A stretch of DNA of 64,000 nucleotides from positions 2,666,001 to 2,730,000 of the forward strand of contig OZ244892.1 of the NCBI GenBank assembly GCA_965221465.1, given 5' to 3'. The position numbers and the translations under genes were made by a program. Shown in pieces: positions 19,076 to 28,454 of this stretch. How positions within the stretch are numbered: the stretch's first letter is position 1; every line of letters starts with the position of its first letter. Under the pieces are notes generated by a model. That model saw only the letters and a list, made by a program, of their open reading frames with translations, searched no databases and was not told where the DNA came from. Source of the stretch: Azophilus sp965221465. GTDB lineage: Bacteria > Pseudomonadota > Gammaproteobacteria > Pseudomonadales > Azotimanducaceae.

Positions 19076-19750
19076 ATGCAGCACTGGATCGCCCCGTCCA
19101 TCCTGTCCGCCGATTTTTCCCGTCTCGGCGAAGAGGTGGCGGCCGTACTCGATGCGGGTGCGGACGTCGTTCACTTCGACGTGATGGACAATCACTACGT
19201 GCCCAACCTGACCATCGGGCCCCTGGTGCTGAAGTCCCTGCGCAAGGCGGGTATCGACTGTTTCATGGACGTGCACCTGATGGTCAAGCCGGTCGACCGG
19301 TTGATCGGCGACTTCCTCGATGCAGGCGCCAGCCTGATCAGCGTGCACCCGGAATCGACCGAACACCTGCACCGGACGTTGTCGCTGATCCGTGACGGCG
19401 GGGCTCAAGCGGGCATCGTCTTCAACCCGGCAACGCCGCTCAACGCCCTCGACGAAGCCATCGGCCTGGTCGACCTGGTGTTGATCATGTCGGTGAACCC
19501 CGGCTTCGGCGGGCAGGCATTCATACCGGAAAGTCTCGACAAGCTGCGCCGCGTACGCGACCGCATCGACGCATCCGGCCGGGCAATCCGCCTCGAGGTC
19601 GACGGGGGCATCAAGGTCGACAATATCGCCGCGGCAGCCGGGGCCGGTGCGGATACCTTTGTCGCCGGCAGCGCCATCTTCGGCAGCGGCGATTACCCCG
19701 GGACCATCGCCGCCATGCGCGCCGAGCTGGAAGGCCTGAATGCCGTTTGA
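19076..19750 (+). CDS. rpe: Ribulose-phosphate 3-epimerase
   Basis: Interconverts ribulose-5-phosphate and xylulose-5-phosphate in the pentose phosphate pathway. At 224 residues it is a TIM barrel with the canonical start MQHWIAPSILSADFSRLGEE. The metal and catalytic residues lie in VVHFDVMDNHYVPNLTIGP, DVHLMVKP, MSVNPGFGGQ and EVDGGIK. The 3' end overlaps gph by 11 bp. rpe-gph-trpE is a common order in pseudomonads; here an 11.6-kb accessory block separates gph from trpE. Confidence 0.97.
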   Translation: MQHWIAPSILSADFSRLGEEVAAVLDAGADVVHFDVMDNHYVPNLTIGPLVLKSLRKAGIDCFMDVHLMVKPVDRLIGDFLDAGASLISVHPESTEHLHRTLSLIRDGGAQAGIVFNPATPLNALDEAIGLVDLVLIMSVNPGFGGQAFIPESLDKLRRVRDRIDASGRAIRLEVDGGIKVDNIAAAAGAGADTFVAGSAIFGSGDYPGTIAAMRAELEGLNAV

Positions 19751-20450
19751 TCCCCGGGGTTACCCCGGCTACCTCTTCGACCTCGACGGCACCCTGATCG
19801 ACACGGCGCCGGACATCGGCGCGGCGGTGAACCACGCACTCGAACAGTTCGGTTACGAGCCGGTTCCCGAATCGACGATCCGCCATTGGGTGGGCCTTGG
19901 CGGACGGCACTGCATCGAACAGGCGGTGGCGGCAACACAAATCGATCCCGGCGGCCCCGCGGCGGCCGACGGTGCAATCACCTCACGCGGCCCCGCTTCC
20001 TCCGCGCTCGTCGACCGGATGCTGGCCGTATTCCTCGACCACTACAGAGCACACATCGCCGACAGCAGCCTCCCCTACCCCGGCGTGGTCGACGCCCTCG
20101 AAGCCTTGTCGAAACGTCAGGCGAAGCTCGCCGTGGTAACCAACAAGCGCTACGAACTGACCATCGAGCTGCTCGCCGAACTGAAACTTGCAGACTGGTT
20201 CGACACCATCGTCGGCGGCGACACCGCTGCCAAACCCAAGCCGGCAGCCGACCCGATTCTGCTGGCCTGCGAGACGATCGGCCTCAAACCGGAGGAAATT
20301 CTGTTCGTCGGCGATTCCGTCACCGATGTAAAAAGCGCTCGCGCAGCCGGCTGCCCGGTCGTCTGCGTGCCGGAGGGATACAACCAGGGCATACCCCCGG
20401 ACCAACTCGGCGCCGACGCCATCGTCAACGCGCTGACCGAGTTGATCTAG
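19740..20450 (+). CDS. gph: Phosphoglycolate phosphatase Gph
   Basis: A HAD-superfamily phosphatase of 236 residues that removes 2-phosphoglycolate formed during DNA repair. Motif I is YLFDLDGTLIDTAPDIG, motif II is VVTNKRYE, and motifs III and IV are around KPKPAADPI and FVGDSVTDVKSARAAGC. It overlaps rpe, which precedes it, and should be co-translated with it. The stop codon is followed at once by a family A repeat fragment. Confidence 0.95.
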   Translation: MPFDPRGYPGYLFDLDGTLIDTAPDIGAAVNHALEQFGYEPVPESTIRHWVGLGGRHCIEQAVAATQIDPGGPAAADGAITSRGPASSALVDRMLAVFLDHYRAHIADSSLPYPGVVDALEALSKRQAKLAVVTNKRYELTIELLAELKLADWFDTIVGGDTAAKPKPAADPILLACETIGLKPEEILFVGDSVTDVKSARAAGCPVVCVPEGYNQGIPPDQLGADAIVNALTELI

Positions 20451-20452
20451 TC

Positions 20453-20518
20453 CACATCCGTCACCAACTTTCTGCTGCGGACGCCGATGCAGTCGCCCTG
20501 CGCGGCCGTGCTCCCTTG
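20453..20518 (+). repeat. Family A palindromic element, left half only
   Basis: Begins three bases after the gph stop. It carries ATCCGTCACCAACTTTCTGC and the inner block CTGCGCGGCCGTGCTCCCTT, matching the left half of the long form at 694-871. The right half is missing. The frame is open and reads IRHQLSAADADAVALRGRAP. Confidence 0.8.
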
Positions 20519-20575
20519 ACCAACTATTCCACTTTCGTCATATTCCGTTAACAGACTATCGAGGCGGTTGTTGGA

Positions 20576-20932
20576 ATGCCTTGGGAGGTCGAATACACCA
20601 ACGAATTTGGCGACTGGTGGGATGGCCTCTCCGAAGGTGAACAGGTCGCGATTAGCGCCGCGGTGGGCTTGCTGGAAGCGCGCGGTCCACAGCTATCGTT
20701 TCCATATAGCTCCGGGATCGCAACCTCGCGACACTCGCACATGCGCGAACTCAGAGTACAGTATCGGGGCGAGCCCTACCGCCTTCTGTATGCGATTGAT
20801 CCACGACGCGTTGCGTTGCTGTTGATCGGCGGGAGCAAGGGTGGTGATGATTCGTGGTACGAAACCTACGTACCCATCGCTGATCGGCTATATGACGAGC
20901 ACCTGCGGGAACTCGATGAGGAGAGTGGATGA
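20576..20932 (+). CDS. RelE/HigB-like toxin (phage Gp49-like, DUF891)
   Basis: A 118-residue protein of the Gp49/HigB-like group of type II toxins, which act as mRNA interferases on the RelE fold. Visible family blocks are the N-terminal VEYTNEFGDWWDGLSEGEQ, the central SRHSHMRELRVQYRGEPYRL and the C-terminal LLIGGSKGGDD. The gene overlaps the antitoxin gene downstream (ATGA), the toxin-first order typical of hig-type modules. It lies at the left edge of the accessory block between gph and trpE. Confidence 0.85.
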   Translation: MPWEVEYTNEFGDWWDGLSEGEQVAISAAVGLLEARGPQLSFPYSSGIATSRHSHMRELRVQYRGEPYRLLYAIDPRRVALLLIGGSKGGDDSWYETYVPIADRLYDEHLRELDEESG

Positions 20933-21249
20933 TGGCCAAGAAGTTCAAGGATTTGCGTACTCGCATGACGCCCGAGCAACGCGCCGAGAGCGCCGCCTTG
21001 ACCGAAGCGTTGTTGGGCGAGATGTCAATCGATGAACTCCGACGCGAGTTCAACATTGCTCAGGAAGATCTTGCAGGAATACTGGGAATCCAGCAGGCTG
21101 CTGTGTCGAAGCAATTCCGTCGGCCAGACTGGCATGTTTCCACACTTCGCAAGTACGTCGAGGCGTTTGGCGGCGAACTGGAACTGGTAGCGCGCTTCCC
21201 GAACCGAACGGTGCGCTTGTCGAATATTGGCGAAACCCTGAACGTTTGA
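20929..21249 (+). CDS. XRE-family antitoxin (HigA-like)
   Basis: A 106-residue partner for the toxin just upstream. It has an XRE helix-turn-helix (LRREFNIAQEDLAGILGIQQ, then AAVSKQFRR) preceded by a helical N-terminus. The overlap with the toxin implies coupled translation. It is expected to neutralise the toxin and repress the pair's promoter. Two start codons are adjacent (ATGATG), so 20932 is an equal choice. Confidence 0.87.
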   Translation: MMAKKFKDLRTRMTPEQRAESAALTEALLGEMSIDELRREFNIAQEDLAGILGIQQAAVSKQFRRPDWHVSTLRKYVEAFGGELELVARFPNRTVRLSNIGETLNV

Positions 21250-21385
21250 GGATGCGGGCTGGGATTCGGGCGTAGCTCTTGGCGTTGGCGCAGCGGTGGT
21301 CGGGGTGGCACGCGGAACGGCCAGTCATTCCGGCCCGCCGCCGGCGGCGTGCTGGAAGCCTTATTGCGGTGAGTGACGGAAGCTG

Positions 21386-21628
21386 TCAGGCGAACTTCGC
21401 TGTGTCCGGCGCCTGGGCCGGAGGCCGCTTGCTGCGGTTCTCCACCATTTCGTCGTACAACCGGCGGATTCGGTCACTGCCGCTCGTGACGAACAGGTTG
21501 GGAAGCAGGCCGTGCACCAGGCAGGCCATGCCGCCGACCAGCATGGCCATCCCGAAGCCGGTCGCTTTTTTGAAGTGCTGCGGATAGGTTTCTCCAACCT
21601 CCTGCAGATGATCGTCAAGCCGTTTCAT
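21386..21628 (-). CDS. DUF6356 family small membrane protein
   Basis: An 80-residue protein with one hydrophobic segment (FGMAMLVGGMACLVHGLLPN). The pattern MKRLDDHLQEVGETYPQHFK and CLVHGLLPNLFVTSGSDRI matches a small family of unknown function often annotated as DUF6356. It is likely an inner-membrane protein. The gene stands alone between a toxin-antitoxin pair and an Lrp regulator. The family number is from memory. Confidence 0.7.
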   Translation of the reverse strand: MKRLDDHLQEVGETYPQHFKKATGFGMAMLVGGMACLVHGLLPNLFVTSGSDRIRRLYDEMVENRSKRPPAQAPDTAKFA

Positions 21629-21784
21629 ACGATTGCTAATTCATTGCAGTGTCCAATAACCGTATCCCAATACTCGGGGTAAAATGTCCCAATCGGAACG
21701 ACAAATCCGGTCGAATTTAGAATATTATTCTGCCGACAGGGTCGGCACTGCGGCAGCGGACTGACCCGTATCGGAGGAATCGCA

Positions 21785-22279
21785 ATGAAGCAGCCAATCG
21801 CCCTCGACCGCACCGATCTCAAGATACTCGACCTGCTTCAGCACGACGCCACGCTCTCTACTGCCGAAATCGCCGAAGCCGTCTCGTTGAGCACCACGCC
21901 CTGCTGGCGGCGCATTCAAAACCTGGAGAAACAGGGCTTCATAGCCCGGCGGGTGGCGTTGCTCGACCGCGATCACCTCAATGTCGGCGTGGACGCCTTC
22001 GTGACCGTTCGCACCGACCAGCACAACAGGCGATGGCTCGATGCGTTCGCCAAGGCCGTGGCGGCGTTCCCCGAGGTCATCGAGCTGTACCGCATGAGCG
22101 GCGAGGTCGACTACCTGATGCGCGTGGTGGTTCCCGACATTGCCGCCTACGACGACTTCTATCAGCGGCTGATCCAGTCGATCGAATTGACCGACGTGAG
22201 TTCCAGCTTTGCGATGGAGCGCATCAAGTACACGACGGTGCTGCCGCTCAAGCACGCGAGCCGTCGCGCGCCCGGATGA
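21785..22279 (+). CDS. Lrp/AsnC-family transcriptional regulator
   Basis: A 164-residue protein with an N-terminal AsnC-type helix-turn-helix (LDRTDLKILDLLQHDATLST, then AEIAEAVSLSTTPCWRRIQ) and a C-terminal RAM ligand-sensing domain (VIELYRMSGEVDYLMRVVVP). Such regulators usually sense amino acids or related small molecules. The 156-bp AT-richer region upstream (21629-21784) probably holds its promoter. It converges on an acyl-CoA ligase gene, a possible but unproven target. Confidence 0.92.
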   Translation: MKQPIALDRTDLKILDLLQHDATLSTAEIAEAVSLSTTPCWRRIQNLEKQGFIARRVALLDRDHLNVGVDAFVTVRTDQHNRRWLDAFAKAVAAFPEVIELYRMSGEVDYLMRVVVPDIAAYDDFYQRLIQSIELTDVSSSFAMERIKYTTVLPLKHASRRAPG

Positions 22280-22379
22280 CGTCGACCCGGGTCAGCACCA
22301 CAAGCGAGACCTCGCCACCAGGCTGCTCGAAGGCGCGGATGCCACGGCGCGGCTCGGCACCGGGCAATTGCTGGAGCTT

Positions 22380-24089
22380 CTACGTCAACCGCTTCGAGTC
22401 GGTCGTTGTCGCGGCGACCAGTTCGTGCCGCAGCACCTTCTCCAACGCATTGCGCGGCAGTTCCGGGAAGACATGCAGCCTTTCCGGCCGCTTGAACACG
22501 GCGACGCCCTTGTCCTCGAGGAAGGCAACGATGTCGTCGAGCACGACCCGGCGGCCCGGTTTCACCACCACGGCCACGGCGACCCGTTCGCCGAGCACCG
22601 GGTCGGGGGCGCCGAATACGGCCGCATCGGCCAGGTCCGGATGGCCGGCCAGCAAGGAATCGAGTTCGGTGGGGGAGATGTTCATGCCGCCCCGCACGAT
22701 GATGTCCTTGCTGCGTCCGACGAACCGGTAGTAGCGTGGATCGTCGGGCGGGCCGGCGATCTCGAAGAGGTCGCCCGTGCGGAAGTAGCCGTCCGACGTA
22801 AACACACGGGCGTTCGCCTGCGACGCTTTCCAGTAGCCGTCGAAAACCGTCGGCCCCTTGAACAACAACTCGCCGGGCATTCCCGGTTCCTCGATGAGCG
22901 CACCGGTGTCGGGGTCTACCAGCCGGGTGGAAAGCATCGCCGCGACGCCGTTGCTCCATTCGTAACCGGCCACGCCGAAGCGCGGGAACAACTCGCCGCG
23001 CAATGCCGGATCGGGCACATCCTGTGGCCCCGAGGCCAGGCACATGCCCTCGTTGGAACCGAAGTTGTTGAGGATGGCGATACCGTGCTTTTCCTCGTAG
23101 CCGCGAATCATCCAGGCCGCGAGCGGCGCGCTGCCGCTGCCGATCGCTCGCAGGTGGCCGAGGTCGGTTCCGGCCAGCAATTGCTCTTCGCGCAGCAGCA
23201 TGTTGAGCAGCGCCGGCGGCGCGATCGCATAATTGATCCGCTCCGCCTGCAACTGCTGAAGAAACACCTCGAGGTCCAGCGGATGGTGCAGAACCAGCGT
23301 TGCCCGGAACCTCAGCCAGTTGAAAAAGAACCCCCCGAGGCCGCCCATGTTGACCATGGGAAACGGGTTCAACAGGACATCCCCATCCCGCAATTCGGCC
23401 AGGTCGGCAACCGCCCGGCTGATCGCCAGCCAATGGTTTGCACTACGCGGCACGCCCTTGGGCGTGCCGGTGGTGCCCGAGGTCCAGCAGATGGTGAAGA
23501 TGTCGTTGGCGCCGGGTGCGAACGTCTGCAGGTAGTCCCGGCAGGCGTTGCGTTCTGCGGCGCTCGGCAGGTGGCCGTCGAGGTCCACCGCTTGCGCAGC
23601 CGAGGGCGAGGCGAGGCTGTACAGCAAACAACCCGGAAATGCTCCGGCGTGCTCGGCAAGCAGGTCCCGGCCCTTGCAGCAGCCCAGCGACAGAAAGGCT
23701 CGTGCGGACAATTCAGTCTGAATGGTCTCGAGTTCATGCAGGCCGTATTGCACCGGTACCGGGCTGACGATGGCGCCGAGCCGTCCCAGCGCCAGGTAGG
23801 CCATGGCCAGTTCGGCGACATTGGGCAACTGCACGACGACGATGTCGTCTGCACGGACGCCGGTTGCGTGCAGCGCCGTGGCCAGGCCGTCGACCCGGGT
23901 TTCGAGCTCGGCCCAGGTCAGGCGCAGGGCGTCGCCGGCGGCTATATCCGCACGGTTGGGCGGGTCGACGAGGGCCTCTCGGTCGGGGCATTCGGCGACC
24001 GCTCGGCGAAACAGGGAATCCGGCGTTTCCTGCCCCCACCATCCTCGTGCGGTGTATTCGTCGATCAGCGTCTGCGGAGTCGTTTGCAA
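22380..24089 (-). CDS. AMP-dependent acyl-CoA synthetase/ligase
   Basis: A 569-residue member of the ANL superfamily that activates a carboxylic acid to its CoA thioester via an acyl-AMP. The P-loop TICWTSGTTGTPKGVPRS and motif ILNNFGSNEG are present, as is the hinge and C-terminal region YRFVGRSKDIIVRGGMNISP with PRNALEKVLRHEL, whose lysine is catalytic. Substrate cannot be assigned; similar enzymes act on medium-chain, aryl or cyclic acids. It is divergent from a TonB-dependent receptor, and crotonase, MaoC and VOC genes lie nearby, suggesting catabolism of a taken-up organic acid. Confidence 0.9.
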   Translation of the reverse strand: MQTTPQTLIDEYTARGWWGQETPDSLFRRAVAECPDREALVDPPNRADIAAGDALRLTWAELETRVDGLATALHATGVRADDIVVVQLPNVAELAMAYLALGRLGAIVSPVPVQYGLHELETIQTELSARAFLSLGCCKGRDLLAEHAGAFPGCLLYSLASPSAAQAVDLDGHLPSAAERNACRDYLQTFAPGANDIFTICWTSGTTGTPKGVPRSANHWLAISRAVADLAELRDGDVLLNPFPMVNMGGLGGFFFNWLRFRATLVLHHPLDLEVFLQQLQAERINYAIAPPALLNMLLREEQLLAGTDLGHLRAIGSGSAPLAAWMIRGYEEKHGIAILNNFGSNEGMCLASGPQDVPDPALRGELFPRFGVAGYEWSNGVAAMLSTRLVDPDTGALIEEPGMPGELLFKGPTVFDGYWKASQANARVFTSDGYFRTGDLFEIAGPPDDPRYYRFVGRSKDIIVRGGMNISPTELDSLLAGHPDLADAAVFGAPDPVLGERVAVAVVVKPGRRVVLDDIVAFLEDKGVAVFKRPERLHVFPELPRNALEKVLRHELVAATTTDSKRLT

Positions 24090-24308
24090 TGCGGTCTCGC
24101 GGTTACGGCTTGCGTATCGGGCAACGCGTTTCGATTGTGCGCCCGATCAAGGCACGTTACGCTTTCAACCTGAGACCGGTCAACCGCACGGAGCGTCGAC
24201 CGGCAAGGGGCAAACACCATCCGCAATCGAACGGACAACAAGCGTGTCGAACCGGGCCGTCGCTGCTCGGCATCGAAACGGCTTGCAAAGCGAGGGAGGA
24301 AACAGACC

Positions 24309-26633
24309 GTGAGAATTACAGCTACCCATCGACGTCAGCAGTCGCTGGCCGTCATTTTGTCAGCCCTGACAATGATACTCGGGGTTGCAGCCGCCGAGGC
24401 GCAGGTGCTCGAAGAGATCGTCGTTACCGCCCAGAAGCGCGAAGTCGGGTTGCAGTCGGCGCCCGTCGCCATCAGCGCACTGACCGGCGAGACGCTGGCG
24501 AGGAATCGCATTTTCTCCGTGGACGACCTGGCCGCTTCGGTTTCGTCACTGGGGCTGACCGGCGGCAACTCGCCGGTCGACCTGGAACTGAACATCCGCG
24601 GCATCACCAACACCCGGCTGGATTCGCCTTCGGGCGAGGCCGCGGTGGGCACCTTCGTCGACGAGATCTACATCGGCCGCAACGGCGGCATGAACATGGA
24701 TTTCTACGACATCGAACGCGTCGAAGTCATCCGCGGGCCCCAGGGGGTGCTGCTCGGCAAGAGCGTCGTCGGTGGTGCGCTGAACATCGTCACCGCCAAA
24801 CCCGAGTTCGAGAACTCCGGGTCGCTGACGGTGGGCGGCGGCAACTACGACTCGCGCCTGATGTCCGGCTACGTCACCGGGGGGCTCGGCGATGCCTGGG
24901 CCGGGCGGGTATCGTTCCAGGGCCGATGGCACGACGGTTATGCGAAAGACGTTCTGCACGACCGGCGCCTCGACGACCTGGAATCGATCCAGTTTCGCGC
25001 GCAGTTGCTGTTCCAGCCCGATGCAGGCGGTTGGAGTGGGCGATTGGTGGTGGATCACAACGAGGATTCCTCCAACGGCATCAACGTCGTCGCGGTGTCC
25101 GACGGCCAGACCGGCGGTTTTCGTCCCCGGCCCTGGAGCCGCATGCGCGCCTTCCTGGGCTTGACCGACCCGTACGAGAGCGTGCCGGAAGAGACCATTT
25201 ACGCAGGCAATGCCGCCCCTGTCCAGCAATACCTCGACCGTGAGTCCACCGGGCTGATGCTGCGCGTCGAAAAGGAATTCGACGGCTTTGCGTTCACCTC
25301 GATCACCGGGTACCGCGATGCCCGCGCCGACAATCATTACGACCAGACCGGGGGCGGCCCCGACATCTTCGACTACCCGGAGGTGTTCGGCGTCACGTTC
25401 GCGGACTTTCTGGCATTCGACCCCACGGCCGCCACGTTCTTTTTCTCCGAACCGGTGAACGAAGAGGCGGACATCAGCGCCTTCAGCCAGGAACTGCGTC
25501 TGGCGTCCACCGGCGATTCGCGCATGGACTGGATCGTCGGCCTCTATTTCAAGCGCGATGAAATCGACAAGGTCGACCGGTTCGTCGGCGAGAACATCAC
25601 CGGCGTGCTGCCCACGCTGAGCGGCGAAAGCCACTGGTACAACTATGGGGAAATCACCAACTTTGCGGCATTCGGCCAGGTCGGCTGGCAATTCACCGAC
25701 ACCTTCAAGGCAAAGGTGGGGCTGCGCTGGACGAGCGACAAGAAGGAAGGCGACATCCGCGGCGTGCAGGTGCTGACCGGCGATCGTTTCAACCCCGCAG
25801 ACCCCGTGCCATTGACGCCGCTGCAGGGGCCGTTCGAAACCGCCTACGGCGCAACCTGGAAAAAGGCGACGCCCCAGGCAACGCTGGAGTACACCCCCAA
25901 CGACGACCTGTTCCTGTACGCCACCGTCTCCACCGGCTTCAAGGGCGGTTATTTCCAGGACACGCCCAACTCGGCCTTCGCCGCCAGCTTCCCGACGCGT
26001 CCCGAAGAGGTGACCAACTTCGAACTGGGCCTGAAAAGCGAATTCGCCGGGGGCCGGGTGCGCCTGAACGGGGCGGCGTTCTATATGGATTACACCGATC
26101 TGCAGGTCGAACAGACCAATCAGGACTGCCTCTGCAACCTTACGGAGAACGCCGCGGATGCCGAAATCATGGGCATCGAGGCAGAGCTGACCGTCGCCGC
26201 CGGCGACCGGCTGCTGATCGACGTTTCCGCGACACTGCTCGATACGGAGTACGTCGACTTCGTCGAGGCCAGCGGCGTCGACAGTTCCGGCAACGCCTTG
26301 CAGAGAACGCCCGAGGCCCAGTTCAGCATCGGCCTCGACTACACCATGAACCTCGGGCAATGGGGCGACGCACTGCGCCTGTACCTCGGTTACAACTGGC
26401 AGGACAAGCTGCCCTGGCAACCGGCGAACCTCAACTTCGAGGATTCCTACGGCCTTCTGAACGGGCGGCTCACCCTGGCCCCGGAAGGCGCCCCGTGGTC
26501 GGTGTCGATCTGGGGCAAGAACATCACGGATGAACTGTATCGAACCAACATCATCCCGTTTTTCGGGGAAGAAGTGAGCCGCTACGGACCGCCGGCCACC
26601 TACGGCGCAGAAGTGCGTTACGCTTTCGACTAG
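24309..26633 (+). CDS. TonB-dependent outer-membrane receptor
   Basis: A 774-residue receptor with a signal peptide (SLAVILSALTMILGVAAAEAQ) and TonB box (LEEIVVTAQKR). The plug domain (residues about 45-160) carries ELNIRGITNTRLDSP and VEVIRGPQGVLLGKSVVGG. The 22-strand barrel ends with an aromatic residue near the C-terminus (VRYAFD), typical of outer-membrane proteins. The start is GTG 24309, preceded by a purine-rich GAGGAAAC. Substrate is unknown. Being divergent from the acyl-CoA ligase, it may import the same compound; that is inference from position. Confidence 0.93.
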   Translation: MRITATHRRQQSLAVILSALTMILGVAAAEAQVLEEIVVTAQKREVGLQSAPVAISALTGETLARNRIFSVDDLAASVSSLGLTGGNSPVDLELNIRGITNTRLDSPSGEAAVGTFVDEIYIGRNGGMNMDFYDIERVEVIRGPQGVLLGKSVVGGALNIVTAKPEFENSGSLTVGGGNYDSRLMSGYVTGGLGDAWAGRVSFQGRWHDGYAKDVLHDRRLDDLESIQFRAQLLFQPDAGGWSGRLVVDHNEDSSNGINVVAVSDGQTGGFRPRPWSRMRAFLGLTDPYESVPEETIYAGNAAPVQQYLDRESTGLMLRVEKEFDGFAFTSITGYRDARADNHYDQTGGGPDIFDYPEVFGVTFADFLAFDPTAATFFFSEPVNEEADISAFSQELRLASTGDSRMDWIVGLYFKRDEIDKVDRFVGENITGVLPTLSGESHWYNYGEITNFAAFGQVGWQFTDTFKAKVGLRWTSDKKEGDIRGVQVLTGDRFNPADPVPLTPLQGPFETAYGATWKKATPQATLEYTPNDDLFLYATVSTGFKGGYFQDTPNSAFAASFPTRPEEVTNFELGLKSEFAGGRVRLNGAAFYMDYTDLQVEQTNQDCLCNLTENAADAEIMGIEAELTVAAGDRLLIDVSATLLDTEYVDFVEASGVDSSGNALQRTPEAQFSIGLDYTMNLGQWGDALRLYLGYNWQDKLPWQPANLNFEDSYGLLNGRLTLAPEGAPWSVSIWGKNITDELYRTNIIPFFGEEVSRYGPPATYGAEVRYAFD

Positions 26634-26755
26634 CTTTCATGGAAAAATTCATAACTCTTTGATTTGATTATACAAATTTAACATCGTATCTCGCGACCGG
26701 GCACCGGCTCTCTCCCAGCGCGCCTTTGTTGCTTTCGCGTCCTCGTCCGTAGCCG
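26633..26755 (+). repeat. Family C structured repeat, internally deleted copy
   Basis: Starts at the TonB-receptor stop codon. The left end is CTTTCATGGAAAAATTCATA, and the right end contains CACCGGCTCTCTCCCAGCG and TTTGTTGCTTTCGCGTCCTC. Both match the ends of the copy at 34236-34462. The central inverted arms are replaced by about 45 bp of AT-rich sequence. Confidence 0.65.
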
Positions 26756-26774
26756 CGAACCGCGAATACCAAGT

Positions 26775-27578
26775 CTATTCCTGACGGAGAGCCGTTCGCG
26801 CCCGGGCCTGAATCGCGCTTCGTTGCCGACGGATGAAGTCTGCCGAGATGCCCTGTGCCCGGGTAGCTGCGGCTTCGCTTTCGAGGCCATGCTCCAGGGT
26901 CGAGTTCCAGCCTTCGTCCATGATCTGCTTGATGGTCGTGCGGGTCCTGCGGTCGGTGCTGCAGATGTCGGCGGCAACGCTGCGAGCGGCGGGCAGCAGT
27001 GCTTCCGGCTCGGTGATGCGATTCACCAGACCCCACTCGCAGGCGGTCGCCGCGTCGAGGTAATTGCCGGTCAGGGAAAGCTCCTTGGCGCGGCTGATGC
27101 CGATGAGCCGCGGCAGCCTTTGAGAAAGCCCCCAGCCCGGAACGACCGCCACGCGGGCATGGGTATCGGCGAAGCTCGCTTCGGTGGAAGCGATGAGAAT
27201 GTCGCACATGAGCGCCAGTTCGAACCCTCCCGTCACGGCGTGACCGTTGATGGCGCCAATGATCGGTTTGGTCATGGAACTGATGGCGCGCAGCATGTTT
27301 TCGGGCCCCCGTGGCTGTTCGGCTTGCACTTCGCCGCCGATTTCCTTGAGGTCGAGACCGGCGCAGAAGGCACGACCCGCACCGGTGAGTATGACCACCT
27401 CGACGGTTTCGTCCTGCTGCAGCGATTCGAACACTTCCGCAATTCGCGCCCGCAGGTCTGCGCTCAGCGCATTCATGGCCTCCGGCCGATTGAGGGTCAC
27501 TTCCGCAATGCCATCCCGGATGGCAACGAGCACAAGATCTTCAAAGTTTGTCATGGTTCCGGCTCCCGGTTCGTTCAT
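26775..27578 (-). CDS. Enoyl-CoA hydratase/isomerase (crotonase) family protein
   Basis: A 267-residue crotonase-fold protein. The oxyanion-hole and CoA-binding motifs are visible in GAGRAFCAGLDLKEIGGE and GAINGHAVTGGFELALMCD. The glutamate usually needed for water addition aligns near ASTEASFADTHARVAVVPGW, but I cannot tell hydratase from isomerase or other crotonase reactions. The start ATG 27578 overlaps the stop of the upstream SRPBCC gene (ATGA), implying co-translation; ATG 27554 is an alternative. Role: probably beta-oxidation of the acid activated by the nearby ligase (inferred). Confidence 0.88.
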   Translation of the reverse strand: MNEPGAGTMTNFEDLVLVAIRDGIAEVTLNRPEAMNALSADLRARIAEVFESLQQDETVEVVILTGAGRAFCAGLDLKEIGGEVQAEQPRGPENMLRAISSMTKPIIGAINGHAVTGGFELALMCDILIASTEASFADTHARVAVVPGWGLSQRLPRLIGISRAKELSLTGNYLDAATACEWGLVNRITEPEALLPAARSVAADICSTDRRTRTTIKQIMDEGWNSTLEHGLESEAAATRAQGISADFIRRQRSAIQARARTALRQE

Positions 27579-28084
27579 GGTGTCTGGTGAAGGTTGCCGT
27601 TGCGACGCGCAATCTCGCTACGGGCTTCCTCGGAATACTTGTCGATCAATGCGGCCTGGCTGACAAAGACGAACCGCATGACTTTCGAGAAGAAACTCAG
27701 AGACGTCGAGCTTTCGGTGAACACGCCTTTCGTTCCGTTTTCGCTCTTTTCGAATGTGGCCGTATAGCTTCCCTGGAATACACCTGGGCTTTCCATGGCG
27801 AGCACGAGCCTGGTGGGTGGTTCGAATTCGTCGACCCGAAAGTGGATTTTTATGTTTCCGGGGCGCACGGTCTCGACCCATTCGCGTTCGCCGTCCTTGA
27901 ATTCCACCGAGACGACATCCTCACGCCATTCCGGCTGGCTCGCAAAGTCCGTGTACACCGACCAGACGGTTTCGATGTTCGCGTCGAAGTGTGCCGTGCC
28001 TGTGGTCGACGCGCTCTCTGGGATGAAGATGGCGGCAAACCCCAGCGCTGCGACGAACGCCAGAACCCAGTAAAGGTAAATCAT
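27575..28084 (-). CDS. SRPBCC (START-like) domain protein with N-terminal membrane anchor
   Basis: A 169-residue protein. The N-terminus is a membrane anchor or signal segment (IYLYWVLAFVAALGFAAIFI). The rest fits the polyketide cyclase/SRPBCC lipid-binding fold: STTGTAHFDANIETVWSVYT, WREDVVSVEF, and the long C-terminal helix SQAALIDKYSEEARSEIARR. Ligand is unknown. The downstream crotonase gene overlaps its stop codon, so the two are an operon. The frame extends upstream, but those residues come from repeat sequence, so ATG 28084 is preferred. Confidence 0.75.
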   Translation of the reverse strand: MIYLYWVLAFVAALGFAAIFIPESASTTGTAHFDANIETVWSVYTDFASQPEWREDVVSVEFKDGEREWVETVRPGNIKIHFRVDEFEPPTRLVLAMESPGVFQGSYTATFEKSENGTKGVFTESSTSLSFFSKVMRFVFVSQAALIDKYSEEARSEIARRNGNLHQTP

Positions 28085-28454
28085 TTCAAACCGCTTCCCT
28101 GACGCCGGACGTTTGCCTCGGCTCGTCGAAGGGGATTTCGACTCATGCAGACTGCCTTTGCCGGCACGATAGCAGCCTCTCCATTGAAACGGAAAGGGCC
28201 CGTGCACTTGACTTGCGGCGCCTTCCGGCATTCCTGCGCGCCCCGCTTTCATGGAACGCTTTTTCCAAGTGGTCGGGTCGATTTCCCACAGGGAGCATCC
28301 ATTCATGCCCACGGGTAGTGCCTGGATTCTCGCCTTTGCCGCCAAATCCAGGCACCGATAATCGAGGACTCCAACAGTTCCCGAACAGGTACCCCTATGC
28401 TAGTGTCGTCGGCAAAGCGTCGTCGTACGCGCAATCGCCACGGAGGTCGCGCCC
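28085..28454. other. Intergenic region with a family C fragment
   Basis: A 370-bp gap between divergent genes. It contains the left end of a family C repeat at about 28243-28291 (CGCTTTCATGGAACGCTTTT, CCAAGTGG). I see no convincing gene, tRNA or terminator in the rest. Promoters of both the SRPBCC and Uma2 genes must lie here. Confidence 0.6.
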